Notes under the pieces: model-generated
Databases searched by the model: none
Told to the model about the DNA's origin: nothing
What the model saw: only the letters and a program-made list of their open reading frames with translations
NCBI GenBank assembly: GCA_015680685.1
Contig: MNCI01005798.1
Location: forward strand, 824,406-888,405
DNA length: 64,000 bases
Source of the DNA: Gnetum montanum
Taxonomy: Eukaryota > Streptophyta > Gnetopsida > Gnetales > Gnetaceae
Direction: 5' to 3'
Translations under genes and position numbers: made by a program
In this document: piece by piece, positions 12,714 through 26,100 of the stretch
Layout: each line of letters starts with the position of its first letter
How positions within the stretch are numbered: the stretch's first letter is position 1

Positions 12714-12879
12714 GCCTACATGGTTCAAACACATGTCACTTTCTAGAGTGTTCCACATCCCATGCATAACGTAGGACACCCTGTATAGCATAGCAAAGGT
12801 CTATTGTAGCGTAGCACATAGCTATAGCGTAGCACTTAAATACACCAAAAGTTTTTCTCTGTTTTTTACAACATGGCCC

Positions 12880-13150
12880 ATTAACAGTCTTCCATGACCT
12901 TAAACTGAAAAACTTGACATACGATTTTGTATCGTTACGATCCACTACAGCCTTAAATTGGCAATGTTAGCATTTCTTTTACTTTTTAAACCTAGTTATG
13001 ATTCACTAAGACCTTAAAATGGCAATTATGACGTACATTTTTGCATGGTTACCAACTGCTACAACCTTAAACTAGAAATTTTACCATTCTCCTTACCTCT
13101 CAAACCTAATGAAGGTCTGCCAAGACCTTAAACTCACAAATATTTCATGT
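12880..13150. repeat. CCTTAAACTAG-type repeat upstream of the antisense gene (element 1)
   Basis: Loose units with the core ACCTTAAACT or GCCTTAAATTGGCAA recur every 60-70 bp here. Element 2 has the same block at 42470-42620 (AATTTAAGGTTGTAGTGGACC on the other strand). Confidence 0.6.
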
Positions 13151-13235
13151 TGCATTATTGCTTTCCATATATTAATTACATATTGCTGGCTTAAATAGGT
13201 AGCACTTGACTTGGTTTGTTTGCTTGTTGTCATAG

Positions 13236-13377
13236 GTTACTTGGACAATGGCCTTCTATGATGACCTTTGTTCACCTTTAACTTTGATAGGGCCCCATGG
13301 CAAACTGACAAGATGCTTGGAAAAAGAGTTGATAGCCTTTGAACCATCCTCTTCTGATGCCTAAATAGCATCCTTAG
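13236..13377 (+). pseudogene. pol: N-terminal pol exon of element 1 after a splice-acceptor-like site
   Basis: A pyrimidine-rich run ending TTGTCATAG stops at 13235. The sequence after it (TATGATGACC...GGCCCCATGGCAAAC) aligns with element 2 from 42367 downward, where the same place reads TTATTGCAG. This segment is upstream of the RT core and is interrupted at 13373-13377 by the solo LTR. It suggests the RT frame is reached by splicing, as described for Ogre elements. The donor could not be fixed. Confidence 0.5.
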
Positions 13378-15589
13378 TGAAACACCATAAATTTCAGGAC
13401 CCTCATGACTCAACAGTCCTAGAATTTAGGCAAGGGTCCTTACAAGCATGATATCACATTGGACCATGTAGATGACATGGAACCTCATAAGTCCTAATTC
13501 CTACCAAGACACTTTTGAGCTTGCTTGCCACCCTTTGCAGCATGGTCAACGTAGCACCCAGCTATGAAGCCAGCTTGCATGAAAAAGGCACTAGGGGTAC
13601 ACTATACAGTCCAAAAAATTTTCTATCATCGAGGCTGATAAGATTGCTACATCCTATAGCTTGCCCATCTTGACACTTGACTCAGCTAACATTCTACCCA
13701 AGGACCATGCTAAGAGCTATCAAAGGTGTTTAGGATGGACTAAATAGTTCGGTAAGCTTTCTAGCCGCAAGAACCTGCTACGTTACACAACATAGTAGGC
13801 CATGAGGAGACTGAACAAGCACCAAAGATGCAATTCCCTATAACTCGTCCCCCAGGGTACCTATCTCATTTCATTCTTGAATCATGAACAACATGATGTA
13901 GCAAAAATATGGCAAATTTCTTCAAAAGTCCTCTTTTTTTGAGTGCTATGCTATGCTATGCTACATAGTGTAGCACAAGGTAGCAGGGTTCTACTATGGC
14001 AATGCTTCTGCACAAACTAATTTCGGCAAAGTAAACATATTTTTCCCTACCTTAACCATCAAGCATGCTTGTTTTTCCATCACACTAGGACATGATCATC
14101 ATCTCGTGACAAAATGTTTGCAAAATGAGTCAAAATCCAAGCAACACAAGGTGCTACGATGTGCTATGCTACATAGCGTAGTAGGGATAGAATGCATGAA
14201 GGTCCTCTACCAAGTGGTTCCAACAAGATAATTGTAATTGGCCACACTCTGGCCTCTAAGACTACCTATCCCACTTTGCCCTCAGGCCCCAAGCAAAGTT
14301 TCTTAACAAAGCATTGCAGATTAGATAGGAATTCATGTCACACTGGCTACTATGCTACAGAGCATAGCACAGCATAGCAAGGACATAGCCTAAAAGTGTT
14401 CCAAGGATAAACTTCATAGGTCCCAAGACCTTTCAACTTGGAAATCAGGGTTGCCATTTGTTGCAGTTGTTTGCCTAGCAGGGTATTTTCAGCTTTCGGG
14501 CAAGTTTTCCCTCAAAATAGGTGGCTACGCTATGCAGCGTAGCTCAGCATAGCGTGTAGGTATTTATGCTATGCTGATATGCTGGGTAGTGTAAATAGCA
14601 TAACATTCTCATGGAACCATACAGACGTCTCTGGTTAGCTCTAGAACTTCTTAGAAATGGTCATTTCTACTCTAGCATTTCTTCAATAGATAGAATAAGC
14701 AAGTTTTCCTTGTTTTGTAGCCCCTAGATTATTCCCAAAGTTGTCTCTACGCTTGACCCTACTTGCAAGAGTAGAGAAGACATAGTCTTCAAGAACAGGG
14801 TTTACTTTGGATTCATTGTTGGCATTCTTTATAATAAACATGGCAATTCACTAGATTCTGGCACATGTAGTTTGAGTGGTATGGTCACAGCATAGTAGAT
14901 TTCACATTCAGCATTACACAGTAGCATAGCACAGTCAGGTTTGCATTCTATGGGACCCAAGACACATGGCATCCAGACCATGTTTCTCTCTTGCATCTAA
15001 CTCTATAAATACCTCGGTGAAAAAGATTCAAAGGGTTGGCTTTTGGCATTGTTGGCTTTGAGAATTACCTTTCTAGCAATTGGGTTCAAAGATTGGCATT
15101 TGGCATTTAGTATTTTTGCTCTTTGGCAATTAGCTTTGGCAAAGAGATTGGTAAGAAGAAGGTTCCTATTAGTAAGCTATTGATAGTAGTTCAAGAAGCT
15201 ATGACCATGCCACTTCGTTGCAAGTTGTGCATGTTCACACTACACATCAATTGTACACCTTTCAACCAAACAGAGACCAAATCCCTCGATCTTGGGATGG
15301 TGCACTTTCTAACTCAAGCCTATTTCACTTCATTTTACTATTATCATATTTTGCATTATTGTCTATTAGTTTACATTTGTCTCTTATCACTTAATTTATA
15401 TATAACATCTTTAAAACAAATGTTTACAAAAGTTTATTGTACACCAATTAAGTCCTTGTCTGATCAACTAGACTGTTCAGGGCACCCCGCTTCCATTTAC
15501 TCCAGCACTGCCATTCCATGGATTCAGGGTTAGGTTGTACACTCAGTGACCTCTCGATGTTCTAGCCACTAACATTTTCAATTGCTACA
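13378..15589 (+). repeat. Solo family-1 LTR inside element 1 (LTR B)
   Basis: Starts TGAAACACCATAA and ends ATTGCTACA, flanked by perfect CTTAG duplications (13373-13377 and 15590-15594). No internal sequence adjoins it: both flanks join into one pol sequence that element 2 has uninterrupted (around 42210-42190). It is therefore a separate later insertion reduced to one LTR by LTR-LTR recombination. It keeps the TATA box (15004-15011) and the GCTAYG palindromes. Confidence 0.9.
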
Positions 15590-15594
15590 CTTAG

Positions 15595-18500
15595 AAACAA
15601 CCTTGGACTGGCCTGAACACCTAGTCTAGGCCCTAGATTTAGAGGCCGAGGATGTAACTATGGATCCTCTTGTCGAAATCCCCATAACTACATCCAAAGG
15701 GGAGGCAAAAAAACTAAACGTTAGCACATTACTAGAGCCATAGGTGCAACAAAACATTTTGAAATTCCTTAATGACAATGTTAAAGTGTTTCCATGGTCA
15801 TATGAAGACATGCCAAGCTTGGACTCATAACTCATACAACACAATATTATCTTAGATCCACGTGTCAAGGCAGTTAAACAAAAAGCTCGCAAAGTCAAAC
15901 CAGAGATTACCTTAGCTGTACATGATGAAATTACCAAACTCTATCAAGCTGGTTTCATTTAGGCAGTCGATTACTCAGATTGGATCTCAAACATTGTAGT
16001 CATATCCAAGAAGACTAAGAGTATACAAATTTGTATAGACTTTTAGGATTTAAATAGGACAACAATTAAGGATGACTTCCCATTGCCTCGTATCAACCAA
16101 CTTATCAATTCTATGGTGGGTCATGCCTTACTGTCTTTCATGGATGGCTTCTTAGGTTATAACCAGATCCGTATAAACCTAGAGCACCAATTGGCAACTA
16201 CCTTTATGACCCCTTGGGGAACTTTTTGTAACACAATGATGCCCTTTGGGCTGAAAAACGCTGGAGCAACGTATCAACAAGTAATGACATACATCTTTAG
16301 CAATTACCTCCTGAAAAGATTAAATGACTACATCGACAACATAGCAGTTAAATCTAAGGAAGCTATTGATCATCCCAATGATCTAAATGTAGTCCTTCAA
16401 CATTGTCATAAACATGACCTGTGCCTCAACCTTGGAAAATGTATTTTCAAAGTTAAAACTAGGTGCATGCTAGGCTTTGTCGTGTCGAAAATGGGGATAT
16501 GAGTGGACCCTGATAAAGTTAGTGCTATTGTCAACTTAGAACTTCCTAAAAACCTTAAAGAGTTATGTGGGTTGCAAGGTAGAGTGTAGTTTATAAGAAG
16601 GTTTATTGTGAGGTTGACAGACAAACTACACCCGATGCAACACTTTCTTAAGAAGGGAGTCAACTTCAAGTGGACATATTAATGTCAAAAATCCTTTGAT
16701 AACCTAAAGAAAGGGCTTTTGCACCTTCTCACTATTTACCCTCCATAGAGAGATAGGCCTTTCTACATCTATCTTGCTACCTCAAACACATCTATTGCTG
16801 CACTACTATGTCAAAAGAGAGATGGCGGGTCTAAAATCCTAGTCTACTGCTTAAGTCATGCATTGATAGCACATGAAGAAAAGTATAATGAAGTGAAGAG
16901 AAATTGTCTTTCCCTAGTTTTCACACTTAAAAAGTATGGACATTAGTTGTTTCGCAGTAAAGTCAACATTATATGCAAAAGCAACATACTTTGGGCTATT
17001 ACAACCAACTTATACAAGAGCAATAGAGTAGCCCAATGGAAATCCATAACTACAAAGTTCAATCTACATTATGTGGCACAATCATCCACCAAGGATTAGG
17101 CAATAGCTACACAGCTTACGACTTCAACCATTGATGACCAAGTAATAATAGAACCTAAGTTCCCAGATGAGCATGTCAATAGCATAAGTCCTGTACCATT
17201 CGATTTTGAGAATAGCCTACATTTTGATGGTGCTTCAAGTACATGAGGTGGTAGCATTTCCACTATTCTTACATTTCCCTTTGGGGAAATTAGATCCTTG
17301 CATATCATTTTACATTCCTTTGCATAAAAAATGTAGTCGAGTACGAAGGACTCCTTAGGAGCCTTCTAGCAACTCAAGAGTTGAGGATCCAACACTTAGC
17401 AATTTAAGGCAACTCGTAGCTAGTTATCAACCAAATCACTAAACTTTATGCCTGCAAGGCTTCACACTTGCAACCTTATTGCAATTTAGCCAAGATTCTA
17501 CTAAAGTAGTTTGCAACTTTAGACATCCAACACGTGCCCTGTAACAAAAACACTATAGTTGATGCACTAGCAACATTAGCCCTAAATGTGCCATCACACA
17601 TGCTTGCTACCTTGCCTACTTCGATAATAGAATGCACTGATCCTATCACTCATGCAGCACACATCACATCTATAAGTACAATGCATACTCAAGAATGGTA
17701 TGACAACATTAAAGGATACCTCTAACATGGCAAACCCCCACATGGCTTGACGTCTTCTTAAAAGGATGCAATACGAAAGAAAGCATAAAAACATGTTCTC
17801 GTAGGAGACAACACTCTATGCAAATGCTCTTATGATGGAATATTATTAGGTTGTGTTAGTGGGGAAGAAGCACAAAATATTTTTGATGAAGTCCATGAGG
17901 GACTATGTGGGGGATACATAGCCCCTAGGGCTATGGCAGCAAAAATTAGATGCTTAGGATACTATTAGCCTTTCATAGAACGAGATGGCATTTCCAAGGT
18001 TAGAACATGCAATGTGTGTCACTATCATGGGAACCTCATACATGTGTCGCATACTAAATTACATACTACATATATCACATGGCCTTTCCAATGTTGGGGA
18101 CTAGCTATCATAGGACCCATTACAACTAAGTCTTCTACAGGGCATAGTTTCATTATTATAGCAATTGAATAAAGTGGGTAGAAGCTATTCCCCTTAGAAA
18201 GACTACATCTCAACAGGTTTGCCACTTCATTCTGGATAACATAGTAACACAGTTTGTCCTTCCCATGACCATTGTTACTGACAACGGGCCACAATTTAGT
18301 AGCGCAAAAACCAAAACCTTTTGTGAAAACCTTGGCATCAAACACTCTTTTTCATTGCCATAATACCCCCAAGCGAATGGCCAAGCAAAGGCAACCAACA
18401 AAGTCATCATCAACCTTCTGAAAAAGATGCTTAGCAGTAATAAGAGGCAATGGCATGAGCAAATCCTCTATGTGTTATGGGCTTACTGTACAACATGTAG

Positions 18501-18910
18501 AATAGCTATAGGTAAGACTCCATATAGTTTCATTTACAGATCTAAAGCAGTGTTACCTCTTGAATTGTAGGTTCCATCACTTCGGATGATCCTTTCAAAC
18601 ATTGTGGACAAGGCTCAAAAATAATGAGTCAAGGATCATTGACCTTGACTCGGTAGAGGAGGAGCACACCCAAACACTTGGACGTATCAAATGGCATCAA
18701 GATAAGCAACAACAGAAGCATCATTTCAATCTACACCAATGGCCAATCAAAAAGGGGGACATAGTCCTCAAGGTTGTTCATGAGCCAATGAGAAAATTCT
18801 CAGCCAAGTGGGAAGGTCCTTTCATAGTCATGAAAGCCTATGAAAATGGGGCATTCAAGCTAGTTGACGCAGACTGCAACGAGTTCACAAACACTATCAA
18901 CCACTTATAA
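15595..18910 (+). pseudogene. pol: RT, RNase H, second RNase H and integrase of element 1 (broken)
   Basis: In order: RT from about 15640 (FMDGFLGYNQI, MPFGLKNAGATYQQ, active site YIDN at 16329-16340 in place of YVDD); RNase H (about 16750-17060); a second RNase H with LHFDGAS at about 17218; integrase with an H..H then CNVC zinc region (17890-18020). The integrase core reads GLAIIGP (first Asp lost), VTDNGPQFSS (Asp kept) and NGQAKATNK (Glu changed to Lys). The last open part (18602-18910) is the integrase C-terminal domain (MRKFSAKWEGPFIV). Two RNase H domains are a mark of Tat/Ogre elements. Stops are frequent in 16500-18600, so the product is dead. Confidence 0.85.
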
Positions 18911-18979
18911 CTACAGTCATATTACATTTAACACAAAGGATCACACTGAACGTAAAGAGAGGTAAGAAAAATGTTTGCT

Positions 18980-19315
18980 ATGACATAAAACTAGCATAGC
19001 TGGTCCTCTATGACTATAAACTAGAATGGCTCATCCACTATGACATAAAACTAGCATAGCACATTCACCGTGGTGTTAAACTAGCATAGCACATCTTTGA
19101 GCCATGACATAAAACTAGCATCCACAGCATGGTCCGCTACAACCTTAAACTAGCCATCCATCATCCACTATGACATTAAACTAGCATAGTAGTCTACAAG
19201 GACCTTAAACTAGCACAACAGTCTACTAGGACCTTAAACTAGCACATTGATTTACTAGGACCTTAAACTAGCATATTTGATGGTCTACCAAGACCTTAAA
19301 CTAGGTTTTTAGTGC
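18980..19315. repeat. About 32-bp minisatellite after integrase (element 1)
   Basis: About ten imperfect units of the type CTATGACATAAAACTAGCATAG grading into CTAGGACCTTAAACTAGCA. Element 2 has the equivalent at 38470-38860 (units CTAGTTTAAGGTCCTAGCAG as read on +). It starts about 70 bases after the end of the pol frame. Confidence 0.8.
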
Positions 19316-20770
19316 AATGCCTCCTAGCTCACATGTATGACCCTATGAAGAAGCTAGCGTGCACACTTTTGAGCTTCTCAAACAACATGGGGTGGGATGT
19401 TGCAATTCTAGAATGAAGTTCATGTCATCAAGGAAAAACCCTCTAGAACACATGTAGTGTAATCACCCTTGGCATCTTGCTGATCCTTTGGAGATGTCGT
19501 TTGACATCTTGCTGACCTTCTGAAGCTACTACTACCATAGCTAGTCATCCTAGTCATAGCTCTTGCCATCAGCACTTGTTGCTAGAGTCTTAGCACTATT
19601 ATGGCCCAGCCACAAGGTTTCCATCCTCTAGCCCTCACCACCATTAAAGTTTTAAAATACATTTAGCTGTTAGGCTTCTCACCTGGTAGCTGGATTGCAT
19701 GATGTTTTCCTTTGGTGGGGAATCTTGAGAACCTGTATTGTCATCTCTCCTAGCCTCATTAGTGCCCATTTCTGGTGAGGCCGTTGAAATTTTTCAAACT
19801 ACCACTACTGAAACCTACACTGGCCTTCCTACTCTGGACATTGCACATGTCAAACAACACTTGCCACTTTGGCAGTGTCCTGAGGAAGTAGGATTTTTCC
19901 CTCACTTCACTTGATAGTTGCTTTTGCTGGTTTTCTCTCTATTGTGTTTATAGGATAAAAGCCAAGATGGCGTCGTTCAGAGATATTTTTCACCATAAGA
20001 GCAAGAAATTACATTGTTCCAAATTGGCCACTCTAATTAGCTTAGCTATTTGAGAGTACATATCCTACTCTCCATTTAGCCAACTTAGTCTCCATTCCCT
20101 ATACCCAAAATTTCCCATATCCTCTTCACAAGCTTCCTTGATGCACATAAAGCCCTTTCATGTGTCCAACCTCCAAGTCCATGATGGACATAATGTAACT
20201 CATCCCATGGGAAGCATCTATAGGTAGGTCAAAGCCCCGCCTAGATGTAACACAACTCATCTAGGGGAGAAAACACGTATCCTACAATGATGACAAGGTT
20301 GTCTCCAACTGAATGTGGGTGTGCAGCAAAAAATAAAATAAAATAGAAAGCACAAAAAATAAAAAGGCAAAAAAAAGTGAAAAAAAAATAGACAAGTTCC
20401 TAAAACAAATGGTACCATAGCTTCTTTACAATCATTTCAACCAATGGATCAACCATCTCCAAGCACTTTGATGAGAGGTTGAAATCTAAAAAGAAAAAAG
20501 ACACCCATGTGTGTTGATTTCCTCATAAGAATTCCAACAAGGGATCACACTATGGTAATAATTTTTCATTATGTTACATTTTGCATTCTTTCTTCCTTGA
20601 CCCTACTTTCTTAAATCCATTCTTCACCCCCTACCTTACATCACCCTCTAAGTACCCTCAAACATAGCAAAGCGTCATCCAAGTAAGCACTGAAGAGTGA
20701 TGATGGTGTCTTTTTCTTCATGGTGTTTTATATTCTTTATCAATGTCTCTGGAGTAGATCCTCTAGACAT
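19316..20770 (+). other. 3' noncoding tail of element 1
   Basis: No supported reading frame. It aligns with 37041-38440 (- strand) of element 2, including the passages around ATGTCGTTTGACATCTTGCT and the A-rich stretch at 20325-20400. It is probably the 3' untranslated region between the minisatellite and the polypurine tract. Confidence 0.6.
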
Positions 20771-20787
20771 CGACAAAGAGGGGTCAT
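20771..20787 (+). other. Polypurine tract of element 1
   Basis: CGACAAAGAGGGGTCAT directly before the 3' LTR. Element 2 has CAACAAAGAGGGGCAAT in the same place. This is the plus-strand primer site for reverse transcription. Confidence 0.8.
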
Positions 20788-23157
20788 TAAAACACCATCA
20801 ATTTTGGGACTCTCATGATTCAACACAGTCCTAAAATTTAGGCAAAGATCTCTGCAAGAACAGTGTCACATTGGACTGTACAGACAACATGGCACCGTGG
20901 AAGTCCTAATGGCTACAAAGCTACTTCTGAGCCTGCCTACCATCCTCTATAGCACAATCAATGTAACACCCAGCTAGGAGGCCAGTTTGCACAAAAGAGG
21001 TGCGAGGGGTAGATCGTATAGTCTAGAAAATTTTCTATCTCTTGGGCTGATAGACTTGCTGCACCCTCTAGCTTGCCCAGCTTGACACTTGATGCAACTG
21101 ATGATCTACCCAGGGACCATGCTAGGTACTACCAAAAGTGTTTAGGATGAACTAAATAGTTCAATAATTTTTCTAACTACGAGACCTGCTATGCTACACT
21201 ACACTGCAAAGCATAGCAGGCCAGGTGGAGACTGAACAAACACCAAACATGAAAATTGGTAGTGATTCAACCCTCTAGGATACCTGTCCCAGTTCCTCCT
21301 TGAAGCATGATCAACATGATGTAGGAGAATGTGGTAAATTTTGTCAAAAATCATCTTAATTTGAATGCTACATTGTGCTATGCTACGCAACATAGCAAGG
21401 TACCACTATGACATTGCTTCCGCTTAGATTGTTTTCACAAAGTAAACATAATTGCCCATGCTTCAACCATCAAACATGTTTGTTCTGCTACCATGCTAGG
21501 ACATGGCTGACATTTCCCAACAAAATATTTGCAAACTAAGTTAAAATGCAAGTTAAATAGGGTGCTACGCTACATAGCATAGCAGGCTCAGAATGCATGA
21601 AGGTCCTCTGCCAAGTGGTTCCTAGTAAAGAGATTGCACTTGGACACACTCAAACCTCCAAGACTGCCTATCCCACTTTGCCCCTAGGTTCCAAACAAAT
21701 TTTCTCAACAAGGCATTGAAAATCAAGCAAGGACTCATGTCACACTAGCTGCTACTCTATGCTACACTACATAGTGTAGCATAGTGTAACAAGGACACAA
21801 AGCATGAAAGTGTCCCAAAGATGAACTTTGTAGGTCCTAGGACCTTTCAACATGGAAGGCAGGGTTGTCAATTGCTAAAGTTTCTTGTCTAGCCAAGCCT
21901 CAAATAGATACCTTTCATTTTCAGGCAAGATTTCTCCCAAGTCTGTTAGCTATGCTACACTACACTATGTAGCGTAGCACAGTGTAGCATGTGGGAGTTT
22001 ATGCTATGCTAATATGCTAAGTAGCATAGGTAGTGTAACACTTATGTGGAAGCCCCAGGACATCTTCAGCAGCTCCAGAACTCATCAACAATGGTCATTT
22101 CTGGTCCAACATCTCTTCAATAGACAAGATCAGTAGTTTTACTTTGTTTTGCATACTCCTATTAATTCCCTAAGTTGTCCCTACACTTGACCCTACTCAC
22201 AAGAGTAGGAAAGATGTAGTCCTGGAGCATAGGCTCCACTTTGCATTTATTGATGGCATTCTTTGTAAAAACATGGTATTTCCCTAGATTCTAGCACATA
22301 CAATTTGAACAGTATGGTCACGACTTAGCAAGTTCCATGTCTAGCATATCACATTAGCAATGTAGCATGCCAGCGTAACACTATAGTGTAGCACTACACA
22401 ATAGTATGCCACATTCACGTTTGCACCATGTGGGACCTAGGACATGTGGCATCCAAACCATGTCTCTCTCTTGCTTCTAACTCTATAAATACCCCAGCAA
22501 ACAACATTCAAGGGGTTGGCTTCAAAGGTTGGATTTTGAGAATTTGTGATTGGAATTTTGGCATTTGTCTTTTTAGCAATTGGCTTTGGCAAAGAGACTA
22601 GCAAGTGAATAGTTGATGAATAGCAAACCCCAGCAGTAGCACTTCCTAGATCTCTCCTAGCCCAGTAAGCACCAACTCATCAGTTCTTGTTAGTAGGCCA
22701 TTGGTAGCAGTTTAGGACCTGTGACCATACCGTTACATTCCAAGCTATGTCCATCCATACTGCACATCTATTGCACACCTTATCTAGCCAAACAAATATT
22801 AAATCCCCTAATTCTGGGGTGGTGCATTCTCTTACCCGATCTCATTTCCTTTCATTTCTCTATATTTTGCATTATTGTCTATTAGCTTACGTTCATTGCT
22901 TAAGTTACACATTTTGCCATGTTTTTTATTATTCTATATGTTATGGCTTTTTGCACCTCAATCTCCACACATAGAATTTTAAAACAAATGTTAATGAAAG
23001 GTTACTGTACACCAGCAAAGTTCCTCTCTAATTGACCAGACTATTCAAGGCACCCCATTTCTATTTTCTCCAACATAGCCCTTGCATGGATCCAAGGTTA
23101 GGCTGTATACTTGATAACCTCTCAGTGTTTCAACCACTGACATTTTCAGTCGCTACA
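20788..23157 (+). repeat. 3' LTR of element 1 (LTR C)
   Basis: Begins TAAAACACCATCA (TG changed to TA) and ends CAGTCGCTACA. TATA box at 22484-22491. It is preceded by the polypurine tract and followed by the CACCT target duplication, after which the interrupted protease of copy 1 resumes. Confidence 0.9.
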
Positions 23158-23162
23158 CACCT

Positions 23163-26100
23163 CAAGTTGGCTAATCAATCCATCATTGTTCCCTTGGAAC
23201 TAGTAAAGTACATTGTGATCATCATTTGTGTGTGATCCTACCCCATTAATTTCTTGGTGATTCAAGTGAACAATTGCAAGGTATACTTTCCAATCATCAT
23301 GGCAAGGGCTTGGATAAGCATTTTTGATCCACGATTAGGGATCCAGGATCTTTCCCTCAAAATATCTAAAACAAATCATTTGAAAAGATCAAGAGGAAGA
23401 AAGTTCCATGCATCGTGTACAGTGATACTAAGTGCAACTATGCAAACACTATGAATTGTTAATAGTATATCTATCAAATCATGTAGTCAGTGTGATGATA
23501 TATTGGAAATTCAAAGGTATTTATATGCAATAGCCACAAATTAGAATGACACCTAGTGGTTGATAGTTGACCCTGAGAGTAGCTCAAAACTTTGCATGGA
23601 GCCTACTAAGAGCCTAACATGTGCCTACATCAAAGGCATGGATGAATTGAAGCAAGTTCATCATTAACTCCATGATGATGTAAATGATGATACCTATTGG
23701 GGAGAGTTGGAAATCCCTAAGAATTTTAAACAAGAGACCTTAGAGTTGAAAACTCTACCTGTTGGCATGGAATATGCATTCTTGGAAAATGGGAAGTCAG
23801 TAATCACTAATGCAAATCTTACTCCTAAACAAGAGAAAATTTTTTTTAAAGTGGTCCATGAATGAAAAAAACCTCTGCTTAGTCATATCCTAAACTCATA
23901 GGGATTGATCCTAGGATATGCTAGCAGCGCATCTACACTAATTTGGTCATGAAGCCAAAGAGATAAGCATAGTAACGATTGAACCCCAAATTGAAGTAGA
24001 TCATCAAATAGGAAATTGAACAACTCCTCAAAGTGGGGTTTATCTATTCCATTGTAGATAGTGAGTGGGTTAGCCCACTCATGATTGTGCCAAAGAAAAG
24101 TGGCAAGTGGTAGGTTTACATCAACTTCTGGCTATTGAATATGGAAACCTTCAAAGATCACTTTTCATTGTCATTTGTGGATGAGATGTTGGACACAGTT
24201 TCTAGTCATTTCTATTATAGTTTTTTTAGATGGTTATAGTGACTATAACCAAATCAAAATCATGCCAAAGGATCAATCCAAAACAACATTCATGAGTCTA
24301 TGGAGGACTTTTTCATATCAAAAGATTCCTTTCGACTTGTGCAATGCCCCTACCACATTCCAATGTCTGATCTTGAGTATTTTTTTAGTAGTAGATAGAT
24401 ATCTAGGTGGAATTCTTCATGGATGACTTCTCCACCTATGGGGCTACATTTAAGCAAGCCCTAGACCATCTTAAGTAAGTGCTCAAAAGATATGTGAAGA
24501 CTAATATTTGGCTCAATTGGTAAAGGAGCCATCTAATGGTCTAGGAAGACATGGTGTTGGGGCATAGAATCTTACAAGTAGGGATTTAGGTCGACCCTAA
24601 AAAGATTAGGGTCATCCAAAGAATTACCCATCAACCAAAAACTGTACAAGATGATTTGTCATTCCTTGGATACACTAGTTACTACTGAAGATTCATAGAT
24701 AATTTCTCTAATATCACAAAATCATTGGTCAAGTAAATAAATAAAGATGCTCCATTTGTTTGGACTAAGGAATGTGAAAATGCATTCCAATAGTTAAAGG
24801 AGAAACTCATAGAAACTCAAATTCTACAAGAACCAAACTAGTCCAAACCATTTTATGTCATGATGGATGCATCAAATTATTCCTTGGGGGTTGTGCTTAC
24901 ATAATTGGATGACAAGAGAAATCCATATTATATCCACTATGTAGTTCAAAGCATTGTGGACACAGAGCTAAACTAAACCACTACCAAAAAAGAAAAAATG
25001 ACAATGGTATATTCTTTAAAAACATTTAGGCACTATGTTCTTGGATACAAAGTGTATATGCACACAAATCATAGTGTAGTTCCCTTCCTAATGAATAAGC
25101 CAATGATGAGTCCCCATGTCATACATTAGCTGGTGATCTTGGAGGAATTTAATCATACAATGATAGATTGAAAGAAAGCTAAGAATGTGGTCGCTAACCA
25201 CTTATCTCAATTGCAATGGGAGAAAAAAGAGAAGGAAAGTCCACTATTTGATCATTTTCTTGATGAACTCATATTTGCTAGGGCTATAACTAAAAAATTA
25301 CGTGCTAAGCCTAAATGATACAATAGCATTCTTACCTATCTTATTACTCAAGAGGTGCCATCAGAGCTAGACCACCAAAAGAAACAATAGTTTCTTCACC
25401 AAGTAAAACACTTCATGGAGATCAACAAGCACCTTTATAAGGTGTGTGTTAATGGCCTAGTTTGTTAGTGTGTCCATAATGCTAATCAATTGCACATTCT
25501 CTAGGATACTCATAAGGGTCCTTGTGGGGCCACTATTTATGGAGATGCATGGCCATTGAGATCCTGATGGCAAGATATTATTGGCCAACACTTTTCAAGG
25601 ATGATCACCAATTTTTTAGCTCTTGTGAATGTTTCCAACATGATGGTGGAATGACCACTCACATGGAAGAACCTAAATAGTGGATCCAACCACTAGAATC
25701 CCTTCAAAATTTGGGATATTAACTTCATGGGTCCCATCATACCCATGTCAAATGGAAAGGCATATATCATAGTCATTATTGACTATTGTATGAAATGGGT
25801 AGAAGTAGAAGTTCTCACTAACTATACATCCTCTACTACTACTTAATTTGTACAAAGAAATGTTGTAAATAGGTTTGGTGTGCCACATGCACTAATTTTT
25901 TACAATTAAACTCATTTTATAGGCACTACCTTTCAGAAGCTCATGCAACACTTGGGAGTTGAGCATAAATTAATAATACCTTATCATTCCCAAATCAAAA
26001 ATCAAGCTAAGGTTACAAATAGGAAAATCACTAAGATCTTGATGAGAATAGTTAACAAATATAGGAGGGACTGGAGCATGAAACTCAATGATGCCCTCTA

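Larger units (their letters stand above)
1057..23157 (+). mobile_element. Family-1 Tat/Ogre-type Ty3/gypsy element 1, nested in copy 1
   Basis: Two LTRs (1057-3399 and 20788-23157) start TGAAACA/TAAAACA and end near CTACA. They flank gag, protease, an antisense gene interval, RT-RNaseH-RNaseH-integrase and a polypurine tract. Target duplication: TACCT at 1052-1056 and CACCT at 23158-23162 (one transition). The second RNase H and the zinc-knuckle form point to the Tat branch, whose Ogre members reach this size. A solo LTR of the same family (13378-15589) has been added inside. Coding parts are decayed: the RT active site reads YIDN and the integrase triad is damaged, so it cannot move by itself. 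Confidence 0.88.
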
